A stretch of DNA of 15,855 bases from an uncultured Collinsella sp. GTDB taxonomy: Bacteria; Actinomycetota; Coriobacteriia; Coriobacteriales; Coriobacteriaceae. The stretch lies in assembly GCA_900545555.1 (NCBI GenBank), contig UQZI01000048.1, positions 1 through 15,855 on the forward strand, given 5' to 3'. The position numbers and the translations under genes are program-made. Under the pieces are notes generated by a model. That model made no database searches. It saw only the letters and a list, made by a program, of their open reading frames with translations, and had not been told where the DNA came from. Below are positions 7,066-14,575 of this stretch, one piece after another (position 1 is the stretch's first letter; each line of letters starts with the position of its first letter).

Positions 7066-8452
7066 AAAGTTCTCCCTGTTCGAGGTCATCCTCTCGGTTA
7101 TCTGCGTTGTCTTTACCATCGAGGCGGCTGCTCCGGCATCTGCCATGGGTAACGTGCAGTTCTTCTGGTGGATCTTCCTTATCATTACGTTTTTGCTTCC
7201 CTATGGCCTGGTGGTGGCCGAGCTCGGTACGGCGTTCGATTCCGAGGGCGGCCTGTACGACTGGGTTCGCCTGGGCTTGGGAGACCGTTGGGGTGCACGC
7301 TGCTCCTGGTGCTATTGGGTCAACTTTCCACTGTGGGTGGCAAGTATCGCCTGCATGTTCCCCAGTGTCATCAATGCGGTATGGGGCATCGAATTTTCGC
7401 TTGGGGTCCGAATTGCCATCGAGCTTACCTTTGTGTGGGGCGTCACGGTCATGGCAATGCAGCCGGTGGCCGAGGCCGATTGGGTCATGGATGGCGGCGC
7501 CGTCATCAAGGTGCTCATTACCGCCGTGGTGGGAATCATCGGCATCTGGTTTGCCTGCAACAACGGCTTTGCCAACGATATGTCGTTTAAGACCTTTGTC
7601 CCCGATCTGGGAGACACTAACTCACTGACGTATCTTTCAATCATCCTATTCAACTTTATGGGCTTTGAGGTGGTCGCGACCTTTGCCAGCACGATGAAGA
7701 ACCCATCGCGCGATATCCCCAAGGCGGTTATCGCCGGTGGCGTTGCCATCGCGGCGATCTACATTATCTGTGGCATCGGTATTGGAGCCGCGGTTCCCAC
7801 CGAGCAGCTTTCACTCGATTCGGGCATTGTGGACGCGGTTGCCGCCATGGTGGGGCGCGCTCACCCGCTGACGATGGTCGTGGGCGTGGCCTTTCTGGTA
7901 ACGCTGTTTGCCAACATGATCTGTTGGAGCTTTGGCGTCAACAACGTGGCGAGCTATGCCGCGCGCCATGGCAACATGCCGCGTCCCTTTGCGCTGGTGT
8001 CCAAGAAGACCGGCATGCCCAACGGCTCGGCACTCATTAACGGTTGTTTTGCCAGCTTGGTGCTGCTACTTCAGATTCCGCTGGGTGAAGGTTCCGACGT
8101 CTTTTGGGTCTTCTTCTCGATGAACGTCGTCTTTCTGCTCATGAGCTATATCCCGATGTTCCCGGCGTTTTGGCGCCTGCGTAAATACGACGACCGCCCG
8201 CGTGTGTTTCGCGCGCCCTTCGAGGGCAAGGTGCTTGCGGTAGCGCTTGCGGTGCCGGTGGTAGAGCTCGTGCTTTCGATTGTTGCGACAACCGTGCCGC
8301 TTAACAGCTCGCCCGCCGAGATGTCAAAGTTGCCGATCCTCATGGGTGTGGTGATCGGCGTGTTGCTGGGCGAGGTTTCGCGCCTCATATCGCGCCGCGG
8401 CCGCAGCATCGACAATCCCGGCGTTGGCGTGTGTGGAAAACGCAAATCGTGA
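7055..8452 (+). CDS. APC-family amino acid/polyamine permease, candidate agmatine or putrescine transporter
   Basis: The product is a 465-residue, very hydrophobic protein with about 12 membrane segments, the expected size for the APC superfamily. The central signature GFEVVATFASTMKNPSRDIPKA (around residues 200-224, here split: GFEVVATF and NPSRDIPKA are the key parts) is typical of APC amino acid and amine exchangers. It lies between two agmatine deiminase modules, and the known agmatine/putrescine antiporter AguD belongs to the same superfamily. An agmatine, polyamine or arginine-related substrate is therefore a reasonable inference, but the sequence alone does not fix it. The start at 7055 follows AGGGGAAG at normal spacing. 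Expression is probably controlled by the structured leader and terminator-like hairpin directly upstream. The basic C-terminal tail is cytoplasmic. Confidence 0.88.
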   Translation: MAGKKFSLFEVILSVICVVFTIEAAAPASAMGNVQFFWWIFLIITFLLPYGLVVAELGTAFDSEGGLYDWVRLGLGDRWGARCSWCYWVNFPLWVASIACMFPSVINAVWGIEFSLGVRIAIELTFVWGVTVMAMQPVAEADWVMDGGAVIKVLITAVVGIIGIWFACNNGFANDMSFKTFVPDLGDTNSLTYLSIILFNFMGFEVVATFASTMKNPSRDIPKAVIAGGVAIAAIYIICGIGIGAAVPTEQLSLDSGIVDAVAAMVGRAHPLTMVVGVAFLVTLFANMICWSFGVNNVASYAARHGNMPRPFALVSKKTGMPNGSALINGCFASLVLLLQIPLGEGSDVFWVFFSMNVVFLLMSYIPMFPAFWRLRKYDDRPRVFRAPFEGKVLAVALAVPVVELVLSIVATTVPLNSSPAEMSKLPILMGVVIGVLLGEVSRLISRRGRSIDNPGVGVCGKRKS

Positions 8453-8547
8453 GGGGGTTCGGTTCAGCAGTGCAGGACTCAAAACCGGAGTTGCTTCCGA
8501 GTTAACAAATTGCTGCGAGGATTACTGCGGCAATCGTGAAGGTTATG

Positions 8548-8739
8548 CTAGCGGTTGTGCTGCTCGATATCTGAGGAGAGCTTAGGCGCAAAGTAGGGGA
8601 CATGGCCCAGGTAAGGGCAGCTGTCGTTGCGTTCATCAACGATGCAAGGAACGTCATCGTAGGTCATGGTCGAACCGATCTTGGCGATGGCCTTGGCGGC
8701 AGGCGCGACAATAATCTTGAGCGGTGCAATCGGTGCCAT
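8548..8739 (-). CDS. Small hypothetical protein, 63 residues
   Basis: This short minus-strand gene is convergent with the permease and divergent from the membrane LuxR gene. The start at 8739 is supported by AAAGGAGAGG immediately upstream on the minus strand; the longer in-frame extension to 8802 has no comparable site. The product begins with a hydrophobic/alanine-rich stretch (residues 3-18) containing lysines, then a polar part with two cysteines (PCIVDERNDSCPYLGH region, residues 31-46). I do not recognise a family. One hydrophobic helix is conceivable, but no signal peptidase site is clear. The strong ribosome binding site and sensible composition argue that it is real. Conserved cysteines could bind metal or form a disulfide, which is speculation. 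Confidence 0.6.
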   Translation of the reverse strand: MAPIAPLKIIVAPAAKAIAKIGSTMTYDDVPCIVDERNDSCPYLGHVPYFAPKLSSDIEQHNR

Positions 8740-8829
8740 GGCCTCTCCTTTCGATCTTGGTATTCGTTCGATGTTTCTACCATAACCGTAATGCGGAATC
8801 AAGCTGGTTGTGCGCGGAATGAGGGTAGT

Positions 8830-9822
8830 ATGAGCTTCGCATTCTTTATCTACACGATTCTTGTCATGGGCGTTGGATTGGTGACGGCCTCAACTGCACT
8901 CGTAATATGGCTCATGACTCGTCGACGCGATTGTTTGGTGGCGGCCGCGGGCTTCCTTCTCTATATCTTCGATATGTCGGTGATCTTCTTTGATGAGTAC
9001 AACCGGCTCAAATATGACTATGTGGTGACGTTTAATGAGCCGCTTCAACATCCGTTACTGCGCTGCGCGCTGGGCGTGGCGATTCTTGCGTGCGTATGGC
9101 TTTGGGTAACGTTTCGCTTACACGATGAGGCGACCGTTAAGCGCGTTGCCGCATATGTCGTACCGATCGCCGTGCTTCAGCTTGCTCTGGTGCCTCGTAC
9201 TGGCTTTGCGGGCCAGGTTCAGCAATATCTTTTTTGGCTTGCGCGCGATTTGGGAATGGCATTCTGCTTGGTATATGCTTACGCTCGCTATCGCAAGACG
9301 GAGAATAGGGCTGAGCGGCTCGATCTTGAGCGCACTCGGACGTTCTTTCGCATAGCCTGCGTGCTTACCGTGATGGTGGTTATCGAGGATACCTATATGA
9401 TCCTATTCTGCACGCCTGACGTTGACAACGTGATGGTGAGCACCTTTTTATGGTATCTGGGCGAGCGGAATATCTCAGAGAATTTATTGTTTGTGGCTGC
9501 AGCCGTTCAGCTATTTAAACAGTTCAGTCATATCTTACGTGTGTTCTCGCGTCACCCTCGTGCCGATGAAGAGGTAGCGACAGAGCGCCGTGATGCACGG
9601 GAGGACCTTGTCTCGCGTGTTGTGATTTTCTCGGACGAGCATGGGCTTTCAAAGCGTGAACAGGAAGTGCTTACACTCGTATTGCGTGGACTCGATGTCC
9701 AAAATATTGCTAACGAACTTGTGATTAGTCCGGGTACCGTCAAGGCTCACCTGCATCGCATCTATGTAAAGAGCGAAGTCAAGGCGCGTGACGACTTGAT
9801 TGAGACATTCTGGCGCTCGTAA
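8830..9822 (+). CDS. LuxR-family regulator with multi-span membrane N-terminus
   Basis: The product is 330 residues. The first ~250 carry about seven hydrophobic membrane segments with no recognisable enzyme motif. The C-terminus (about residues 272-330) is a LuxR/FixJ helix-turn-helix with LSKREQEVLTLVLRG, IANELVISPGTVKAHLHRIY and a final dimer-type helix. No phosphoacceptor receiver domain is present. This membrane-sensor plus LuxR layout is common in Coriobacteriia and usually stands next to the genes it controls; ligands are mostly unknown. The start at 8830 (ATGAGC) is preceded by GAGGGTAG and begins right at the first membrane helix. The frame remains open back to 8602, but that extension overlaps the minus-strand small gene and lacks hydrophobic or domain sequence. 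Likely targets are the amidohydrolase and exporter downstream, or the permease upstream. Confidence 0.87.
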   Translation: MSFAFFIYTILVMGVGLVTASTALVIWLMTRRRDCLVAAAGFLLYIFDMSVIFFDEYNRLKYDYVVTFNEPLQHPLLRCALGVAILACVWLWVTFRLHDEATVKRVAAYVVPIAVLQLALVPRTGFAGQVQQYLFWLARDLGMAFCLVYAYARYRKTENRAERLDLERTRTFFRIACVLTVMVVIEDTYMILFCTPDVDNVMVSTFLWYLGERNISENLLFVAAAVQLFKQFSHILRVFSRHPRADEEVATERRDAREDLVSRVVIFSDEHGLSKREQEVLTLVLRGLDVQNIANELVISPGTVKAHLHRIYVKSEVKARDDLIETFWRS

Positions 9823-9978
9823 GGCTGGAGTGGTTCGGCTGACGGCGTATCGCAGACCACTTGGCGTAATGAAGCGACGATAAACTTTGACAATAAAATA
9901 CCTGCTCAGACGTGTAAACCTTCTTAAGCCGTCCGTTCGCTCGCTTCCATCTTGGCAGCTTGTGCAGGAGGTGCGTCA

Positions 9979-10071
9979 ATGGGTGTTGACATGGGGCGTA
10001 GGGCGCTGGACAGACGCCCGACCGCTCGTAGGCACGTGTCATGTAGGGAGCGACAAATGCTCCCTCACTGA
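9979..10071 (+). other. Arginine-rich upstream ORF (candidate leader peptide)
   Basis: The gap 9823-10129 between the LuxR gene and the amidohydrolase holds a 30-codon ORF with a near-perfect ribosome binding site, AGGAGGTG (9966-9973), before ATG 9979. Eight of its 30 residues are arginine, including three RR pairs at 7-8, 12-13 and 17-18. Four of the eight use AGG or AGA, codons that the surrounding genes mostly avoid. A perfect 7-bp hairpin (10045-10051 with 10059-10065) overlaps the end of the ORF, and a 5-bp hairpin (10001-10005 with 10015-10019) lies within it. This arrangement resembles amino-acid-sensing leader peptides, but arginine-rich frames also arise by chance in GC-rich DNA. 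Confidence 0.35.
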
Positions 10072-10129
10072 TTGGGCGCGTCGTATCGTGGCGCTCATCC
10101 ATTGTCCTGTAACGTCTGAGGAGGCTCAT

Positions 10130-11758
10130 ATGGACAAAGCGGATTTAGTCATCAAAAGTAATGCTGTGTTCACTGGTGACGGGCTGGCCCCGTTCAAGGG
10201 CGGCGTTGCCGTCGCAGGTGACAGGATTGTTGCGTGCGGCGAGGATAAGTACCTCGACGCTTTTATCGGGCCCGATACCGAGGTGCGCGACTATGGCGAT
10301 AAGCTCGTCATGCCTGGCATCATCGACTCACACACTCACTATGCCCAGGGCGCCTTTGTGTCCGATCCCGATTTCGCCGTCAATCTCATCGATTGCACAA
10401 GCTTTGAGCAGTGTATGGAACGCGTGCAGGCGTTTGCCGAAGACCACCCGAACAACGAGTGGATCGTGGGCTATCAGGTTATCCAGTTCCAGTGGGACGT
10501 GCCCGAGATGCCTACGGCGGCAATGATCGATGAGTACATTTCGGACCGTCCGGTCTTTTTGCAGCAGGTTGACGTGCACACGTTTAGTGCCAACACCTGC
10601 GCAATCGAGAAAATCGGCATTACTGCTGAAACGCCAGACCCATCAGGCGGCAAGATTCTTAGGGATGAAGCTGGCAACCCCACTGGGGTCTTCTCGAACA
10701 ACGCGGGATCCCTTTTCTTGGATGAGGTATACAATCCTGCCCCCAAGGTGGCTAGTGCTTCCTTTGCCAAGACCGCGCATCGTGCCAACGCTCTCGGTAT
10801 TACGACAGTCGGCATGGTAAACCCCACTTTTGTGAGCATGGATAACCCCTATAAATTCCTCGCGGAGCTTAACCGCAAGGGCGAACTTCCGTTGCGCGTG
10901 TTCATGTACACAGACCTTTTTGAGAACGAGGCCATGACGCTCGAGGAGATTCGGGCGAAATACGACTTCCCGGGCACGCAAGTCGAGTGGCATGGCTTTA
11001 AGCAGTTCATTGACGGTGTGTGTTCCGATCATACTGCTTGGATGCTCGAGCCCTATGCTAATGCTCCCGAGACCTGTGGCGAGCCGGCTGAGGAACCTGA
11101 GCGTGTGCGCAAAGCCATCCTTAAAGCGCTTGAGTGGGGTGTCGACACGCGCATCCATGCCATAGGCGATCGTTCCGTACGCTTTATCCTGGACTGCTTC
11201 GAGGAGGGCGAGAAGCGTTACGGTCTTATGGGCTGTCGTCACTCCATGGAGCACAACGAGACTGTTCAACCTGAGGATTTGCCGCGCTATGCGGAGCTCG
11301 GCGTCTGTCCGGCCATGCAGCCGTGGCATATGCTGCTTGATATGGCAGACTTGGCAAAGGACGACGCCGTTGGTCCCGAGCGCGCGGCGCTCTCGTGGCC
11401 AATTCATAGCCTGCTCGCGAGCGGTGCCTGCGTGCATCTGGGCTCCGACTTCCCGGTCGTGGGGCTTGAGCCTATGGAGGAAGTCTATGGAGCGGTCTAC
11501 CGCATGCTCGAGGATGGATCTAATCCTGAGGGTTGGTTCCCCGAGGAGCGAATCACTATGGCCGAGGCCCTGCGCGCATACACCTACGGCAGCGCCTACG
11601 CTATGCATGCTGAGGACCGCATCGGCACACTCGCCTGCGGCAAGCAAGCCGACATTTGCGTACTCGACCGCAATCTCTTTACCTGCGAGCCGGCAGAGGT
11701 GCTCGAGGCTACCGCGGCCCTTACGATGATCGCCGGCAAGGTGGTCTTTGAGGCCTAG
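10130..11758 (+). CDS. YtcJ-type metal-dependent amidohydrolase (amidohydrolase 3 family)
   Basis: The product is a 542-residue cytosolic enzyme of the YtcJ/N-substituted-formamide-deformylase branch of the amidohydrolase superfamily, about the normal length. Metal-binding features appear in order: PGIIDSHTH (His68, His70), the GFKQFIDG segment, HAIGDRSV (His343), RHSMEHNE (His371, His375) and LGSDFPV (Asp440). The C-terminus ends with the GTLACGKQADICVLD β-sandwich motif seen in these hydrolases. Family members hydrolyse C-N bonds in amides, formamides and carbamoyl-type compounds, and most have unknown substrates. Beside agmatine deiminase genes, a carbamoyl- or guanidino-derived substrate is possible but unproven. 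The start at 10130 follows GAGGAGG; the frame stays open back to 9887 without domain sequence, so the longer form is rejected. The MATE gene follows 87 bases later and may share the transcript. Confidence 0.88.
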   Translation: MDKADLVIKSNAVFTGDGLAPFKGGVAVAGDRIVACGEDKYLDAFIGPDTEVRDYGDKLVMPGIIDSHTHYAQGAFVSDPDFAVNLIDCTSFEQCMERVQAFAEDHPNNEWIVGYQVIQFQWDVPEMPTAAMIDEYISDRPVFLQQVDVHTFSANTCAIEKIGITAETPDPSGGKILRDEAGNPTGVFSNNAGSLFLDEVYNPAPKVASASFAKTAHRANALGITTVGMVNPTFVSMDNPYKFLAELNRKGELPLRVFMYTDLFENEAMTLEEIRAKYDFPGTQVEWHGFKQFIDGVCSDHTAWMLEPYANAPETCGEPAEEPERVRKAILKALEWGVDTRIHAIGDRSVRFILDCFEEGEKRYGLMGCRHSMEHNETVQPEDLPRYAELGVCPAMQPWHMLLDMADLAKDDAVGPERAALSWPIHSLLASGACVHLGSDFPVVGLEPMEEVYGAVYRMLEDGSNPEGWFPEERITMAEALRAYTYGSAYAMHAEDRIGTLACGKQADICVLDRNLFTCEPAEVLEATAALTMIAGKVVFEA

Positions 11759-11845
11759 CGCCATCGTTTGGTTGGGCGGCTTGGCGCCAGTTGTCAGCCG
11801 CCTGACATCCATTCAGCACTACTCTCTCAAGGAAAGGGGAGAACA

Positions 11846-13222
11846 ATGGCAGAAGAAGTAACCGCTGCCGTGGAGGAGGAGCGCGAGCTCGCCTCCCAAC
11901 CGATTCCCGGTCTGGTGCGTAAGTACACCATCGTCACCGGCCAGGGCATGCTCGCCCAGATCATCATGGTGGTCCTCGAGGGCCTCGTGATGGGTTGGGG
12001 CCTGGGTGCCCACGGCCTGGCCTGCGTCTCGATCATCATGTCGGTCGAGTACATCAACCTGGCCTTTGGCAACCTGTTTGGCACCGGCGTGCCCGCCGTG
12101 GTGGGCAACCTTTTGGGTGCCGGCGACATTAAGGGCGCAAGCAAGGCTTTTAGCCAGGGCTTTTGGCTCACCACGATTGTGAGTGTGCTGCTTGCTGTGG
12201 TGATGGCCGTGTTTACCGAGCCCATCTGCGCATTCTTTGGCGCCACGCCCGACATCATGGCCGATACCGTTGCCGGCGTGCGCACCTTCGCCGTGCTGCT
12301 GCCGCTCACGGTCATTGGCCAGATGGTCACCGCTGTGATGCGTGTGGACGAGAAGGTTCAGGTCCAGGCCAACCTCATGACCGTTTCGGCCATCGTTGCC
12401 ATCTGCTGGCTCGCGCTTTCTACGTTTGTGCTCAAGTTTGGCGTTATGGGCGCCGGCGTGTACTACGGGCTTTCCATCGGTATCTGGGCCATCGGTATCT
12501 TCTGGTTCATCGGGGGCAAAAAGTCCCAGCTCCAGATTAGCCTGGCCGACCTTAAGCTCGACCTCGCCGTCTGCGGCCAGATCCTCAAGATCGGCTTCCC
12601 GTTCTTCCTGGTCCAGGGCGCGACCTTTATCTTTAACACCGTTGCCAACTCGCTTTTGGGCTCGCTCGGCGGCGACATGGGCTCGCTCTACATCGCAGCC
12701 TTTGGCGTGATCAACGGCTACATCCTCTACATCACCATGATGGTTGCCCAGTGCTTCTCCTATGGCCTGCAGCCCATCGCTGCCTTCAACGCCGGCGCAA
12801 AGGCTTGGGCGCGCCTTAAGGAGACGCTCTCTTGCACGCTTAAGTACCAGGTTGTGACGCTTGCTGCGGTGTCTGCTGTGCTGTGGGTGGCCGCAACGCC
12901 GGTCTGCGCCTTTTTTGCTGGTAGCGACCCGGCGCTCGTCGAGGTTGCCGCCAACGCCACGCGCATCGTTATCCTGGCCGTGGCCCTGGGCTATCTTGCC
13001 ATGACCATGTCGATGTACTTCCAGGCGGTTGAGAAGGTGGGTATCGCCACGTTCACCGGTCTGCTCCGCTACGTGATCTGCTCCGTGCCGCTTATGTACC
13101 TGCTTGGCAACATAATGGGCGTTCAGGGTGTCTGGTTTGCCTTGGTGGCGGCTGACGCCATCACTGGTCTTATCTCCATCGCCCTCGCCGTCCGCGAATC
13201 CAAGCGACTTGCCACGCTCTAG
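11846..13222 (+). CDS. MATE-family multidrug/metabolite exporter
   Basis: The product has 458 residues and about 12 membrane segments in two homologous halves, the expected size for a MATE cation-coupled antiporter. Family-like segments include GQGMLAQIIMVV in helix 1, the GTGVPAVVGNLLGAGD region (around residues 75-92) and FSYGLQPIAAFNAGA in the second half. These proteins export cationic drugs or metabolites using a sodium or proton gradient. The start at 11846 follows AAGGAAAGGGGAG; upstream in-frame codons to 11768 carry no family sequence. It lies 87 bases after the amidohydrolase, with a 7-bp hairpin (11775-11781 with 11796-11802) but no T tract between them, so co-transcription is likely. 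The substrate is unknown; a polyamine or hydrolysis product is only a contextual guess. Confidence 0.9.
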   Translation: MAEEVTAAVEEERELASQPIPGLVRKYTIVTGQGMLAQIIMVVLEGLVMGWGLGAHGLACVSIIMSVEYINLAFGNLFGTGVPAVVGNLLGAGDIKGASKAFSQGFWLTTIVSVLLAVVMAVFTEPICAFFGATPDIMADTVAGVRTFAVLLPLTVIGQMVTAVMRVDEKVQVQANLMTVSAIVAICWLALSTFVLKFGVMGAGVYYGLSIGIWAIGIFWFIGGKKSQLQISLADLKLDLAVCGQILKIGFPFFLVQGATFIFNTVANSLLGSLGGDMGSLYIAAFGVINGYILYITMMVAQCFSYGLQPIAAFNAGAKAWARLKETLSCTLKYQVVTLAAVSAVLWVAATPVCAFFAGSDPALVEVAANATRIVILAVALGYLAMTMSMYFQAVEKVGIATFTGLLRYVICSVPLMYLLGNIMGVQGVWFALVAADAITGLISIALAVRESKRLATL

Positions 13223-13273
13223 ACTTGGACACGGCCGGCGCGCGATAGTCGAATAAGTCAACTCGCCTGCAAG

Positions 13274-13318
13274 CCACCACAATGGGGACAGTTCCCATTG
13301 TGGTGGTTATTGTTATTT
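13274..13318 (+). terminator. Intrinsic terminator after the MATE gene
   Basis: Thirteen perfectly paired bases, CCACCACAATGGG (13274-13286) with CCCATTGTGGTGG (13294-13306), enclose a 7-base loop. The T-rich TTATTGTTATTT follows. It ends the amidohydrolase-MATE unit. Confidence 0.88.
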
Positions 13319-13362
13319 AGGGTCCGAGATATCGGTTCTATAAATAACGCTTCTGAACTGGG

Positions 13363-13402
13363 CTACTATAAGATTGTGGAAAACACTACTACAAGATTAT
13401 GG
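13363..13402. repeat. Short tandem direct repeat in AT-rich gap
   Basis: Two 17-base copies, 13363-13379 and 13386-13402, match at 15 of 17 positions (CTACTATAAGATTGTGG and CTACTACAAGATTATGG). Their starts are 23 bases apart, about two helical turns. They lie in the 13307-13598 gap, which is clearly AT-richer than its surroundings and in which I see no gene. They could be a paired protein-binding site or a remnant of inserted DNA. Confidence 0.45.
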
Positions 13403-13472
13403 TAATTACCGAGGACCTTTTATTAGATTTCATCCCTTTAGGGTCTCAGGTTTTTCTGCAAACAAAGGCTGC

Positions 13473-13529
13473 ATGTTGATATCCGCTTGGCCGATAACAG
13501 TTGGTCAACATCATCTGTTATCGGCCAAG
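13473..13529. repeat. Perfect 15-bp inverted repeat interlocked with a 7-bp inverted repeat
   Basis: CTTGGCCGATAACAG (13486-13500) pairs perfectly with 13515-13529 across a 14-base loop. A second pair, ATGTTGA (13473-13479) with TCAACAT (13505-13511), interlocks with the first in A-B-A'-B' order, the layout of a pseudoknot. No T tract follows on either strand. It lies downstream of the minus-strand LuxR gene and may end or protect that transcript. Confidence 0.55.
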
Positions 13530-13598
13530 TCATTTACAACTGGCTCATCCGCCGTTTATAAACCAAAGTGGATCCATGCTGTCCCGAGGGGGAGTGCA

Positions 13599-14393
13599 CT
13601 ACGGCTGCAGCAGCGCCATGAGACCCATGCGGTTTTTGACGCCGAGTTTGCGGTAGATGGCGTTGACGTGCTTTTTGACGGTCGACTCGGAGATATAGAG
13701 CTCAACAGCTATTTCGTGGTTGGTCTTGCCGGTGAGCATGAACTTGAGGACCTCGGCTTCGCGGGGGAGCAGAGCGGCCTTGATGGCAAGCACGCTGGCG
13801 GGGCTTTCATCTGCGCCCTCGGCATACCCGTGTGGGAGCAGCTGATGCAGGTGCAAGCTCAGGTGCCGGGCAATCTGGCGGAGGATCTCGAGCTCCGAAT
13901 CGGTAAAGTCGCCGTCTTGCTCGGCGCGGAACAGCGTAATCGAGCCGAGCGGCGTGGCCTTGTGCGCCAGTGTGGCCGTGCAGCCATAATAAATTCCCAG
14001 GGGCTGCATCCATTCCAGGTAGATGGGCGTGCCATTGCGGCGCTCGACATCCACCAGGTCCAGATCGCGATATACATCGACCACCCGCGTGTCAAAGCTC
14101 CAAATGGTGTAGTCATACGCGGCGTAGCGTTCGTAATAATCATCAAGCGCCTGTGCGGACATTCCGTATGCGACGGGGCGAACAAATTGCGTTTGTCCGT
14201 GAGCCCCCGTCTGGGCGATATCGAACATCGAGACACGGTGCACAATCACGTCTGCGATGCGTTTGAGTAGGCCTTCCTGCAGTGCACTGAGCGACCCCTG
14301 CTCATGTGTCCACAGTGCGCATTCGTTGAGAGCGGCCCAATCTTGAGCAAAGAGCTCAACGTTCTGGTTATCTGCGTTGTTCGCATGTGTCAT
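13599..14393 (-). CDS. LuxR-family transcriptional regulator (soluble)
   Basis: The product is a 264-residue soluble regulator. The C-terminal ~57 residues (208-264) form a LuxR helix-turn-helix: LLPREAEVLKFMLTG, then IAVELYISESTVKKHVNAIYRKLG. The N-terminal ~190 residues have no membrane segments and resemble a sensory ligand-binding module of GAF-like type, though I cannot assign a specific family; a receiver domain is absent. The start at 14393 is supported by GAAAGGACT just upstream on the minus strand; the longer frame to 14429 is not. The gene is divergent from aguA across a 182-base shared promoter region, the classic position of a dedicated regulator. Control of aguA in response to agmatine or a related compound is therefore the natural inference. 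Confidence 0.85.
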   Translation of the reverse strand: MTHANNADNQNVELFAQDWAALNECALWTHEQGSLSALQEGLLKRIADVIVHRVSMFDIAQTGAHGQTQFVRPVAYGMSAQALDDYYERYAAYDYTIWSFDTRVVDVYRDLDLVDVERRNGTPIYLEWMQPLGIYYGCTATLAHKATPLGSITLFRAEQDGDFTDSELEILRQIARHLSLHLHQLLPHGYAEGADESPASVLAIKAALLPREAEVLKFMLTGKTNHEIAVELYISESTVKKHVNAIYRKLGVKNRMGLMALLQP

Positions 14394-14483
14394 GGGGAGT
14401 CCTTTCGTGCCATCTAGCCAGTATGGCATGCGTGCCGGTCCACTAGAACTTTAGGTCAGTGAACGGTCGACTTTTGGCTGCCG

Positions 14484-14531
14484 AATGGGTACCCAAGGCC
14501 CATTGAGACGCCGTTGTCGCCGCAGCACAAT
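14484..14531 (+). promoter_or_regulatory. Predicted aguA promoter with inverted repeat at the -35
   Basis: TTGAGA (14503-14508) and CACAAT (14526-14531) are spaced 17 bases apart, a plausible housekeeping promoter reading toward aguA. Overlapping the -35 is an inverted repeat AATGGG (14484-14489) / CCCATT (14499-14504) with a 9-base spacer that itself adjoins the palindrome GGGTACCC (14487-14494). A further AATGGG copy starts at 14530. These are candidate operator half-sites for the divergent LuxR regulator. Confidence 0.45.
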
Positions 14532-14575
14532 GGGGGGTGTCATCAAACAGGTTCGACCCAAAGTGAGGAGCCAAC

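Noticed and set aside
8602..8829. N-terminal extension of the membrane LuxR gene
   Set aside because: It overlaps the minus-strand small gene, has no family sequence, and the start at 8830 has a ribosome binding site and begins at the first membrane helix.
9887..9918. TTGACA at 9887-9892 as a promoter -35 for the amidohydrolase
   Set aside because: The only -10-like string, TGTAAA at 9913, is about 20 bases away; a second TTGACA at 9986 has no -10 at all.
9887..10129. N-terminal extension of the amidohydrolase
   Set aside because: The family sequence begins at 10130 after GAGGAGG; the extension contains no domain sequence.
13374..14270. A 298-codon + strand frame
   Set aside because: Most of it is antisense to the minus-strand LuxR gene and the first part is AT-rich gap sequence without a good ribosome binding site.
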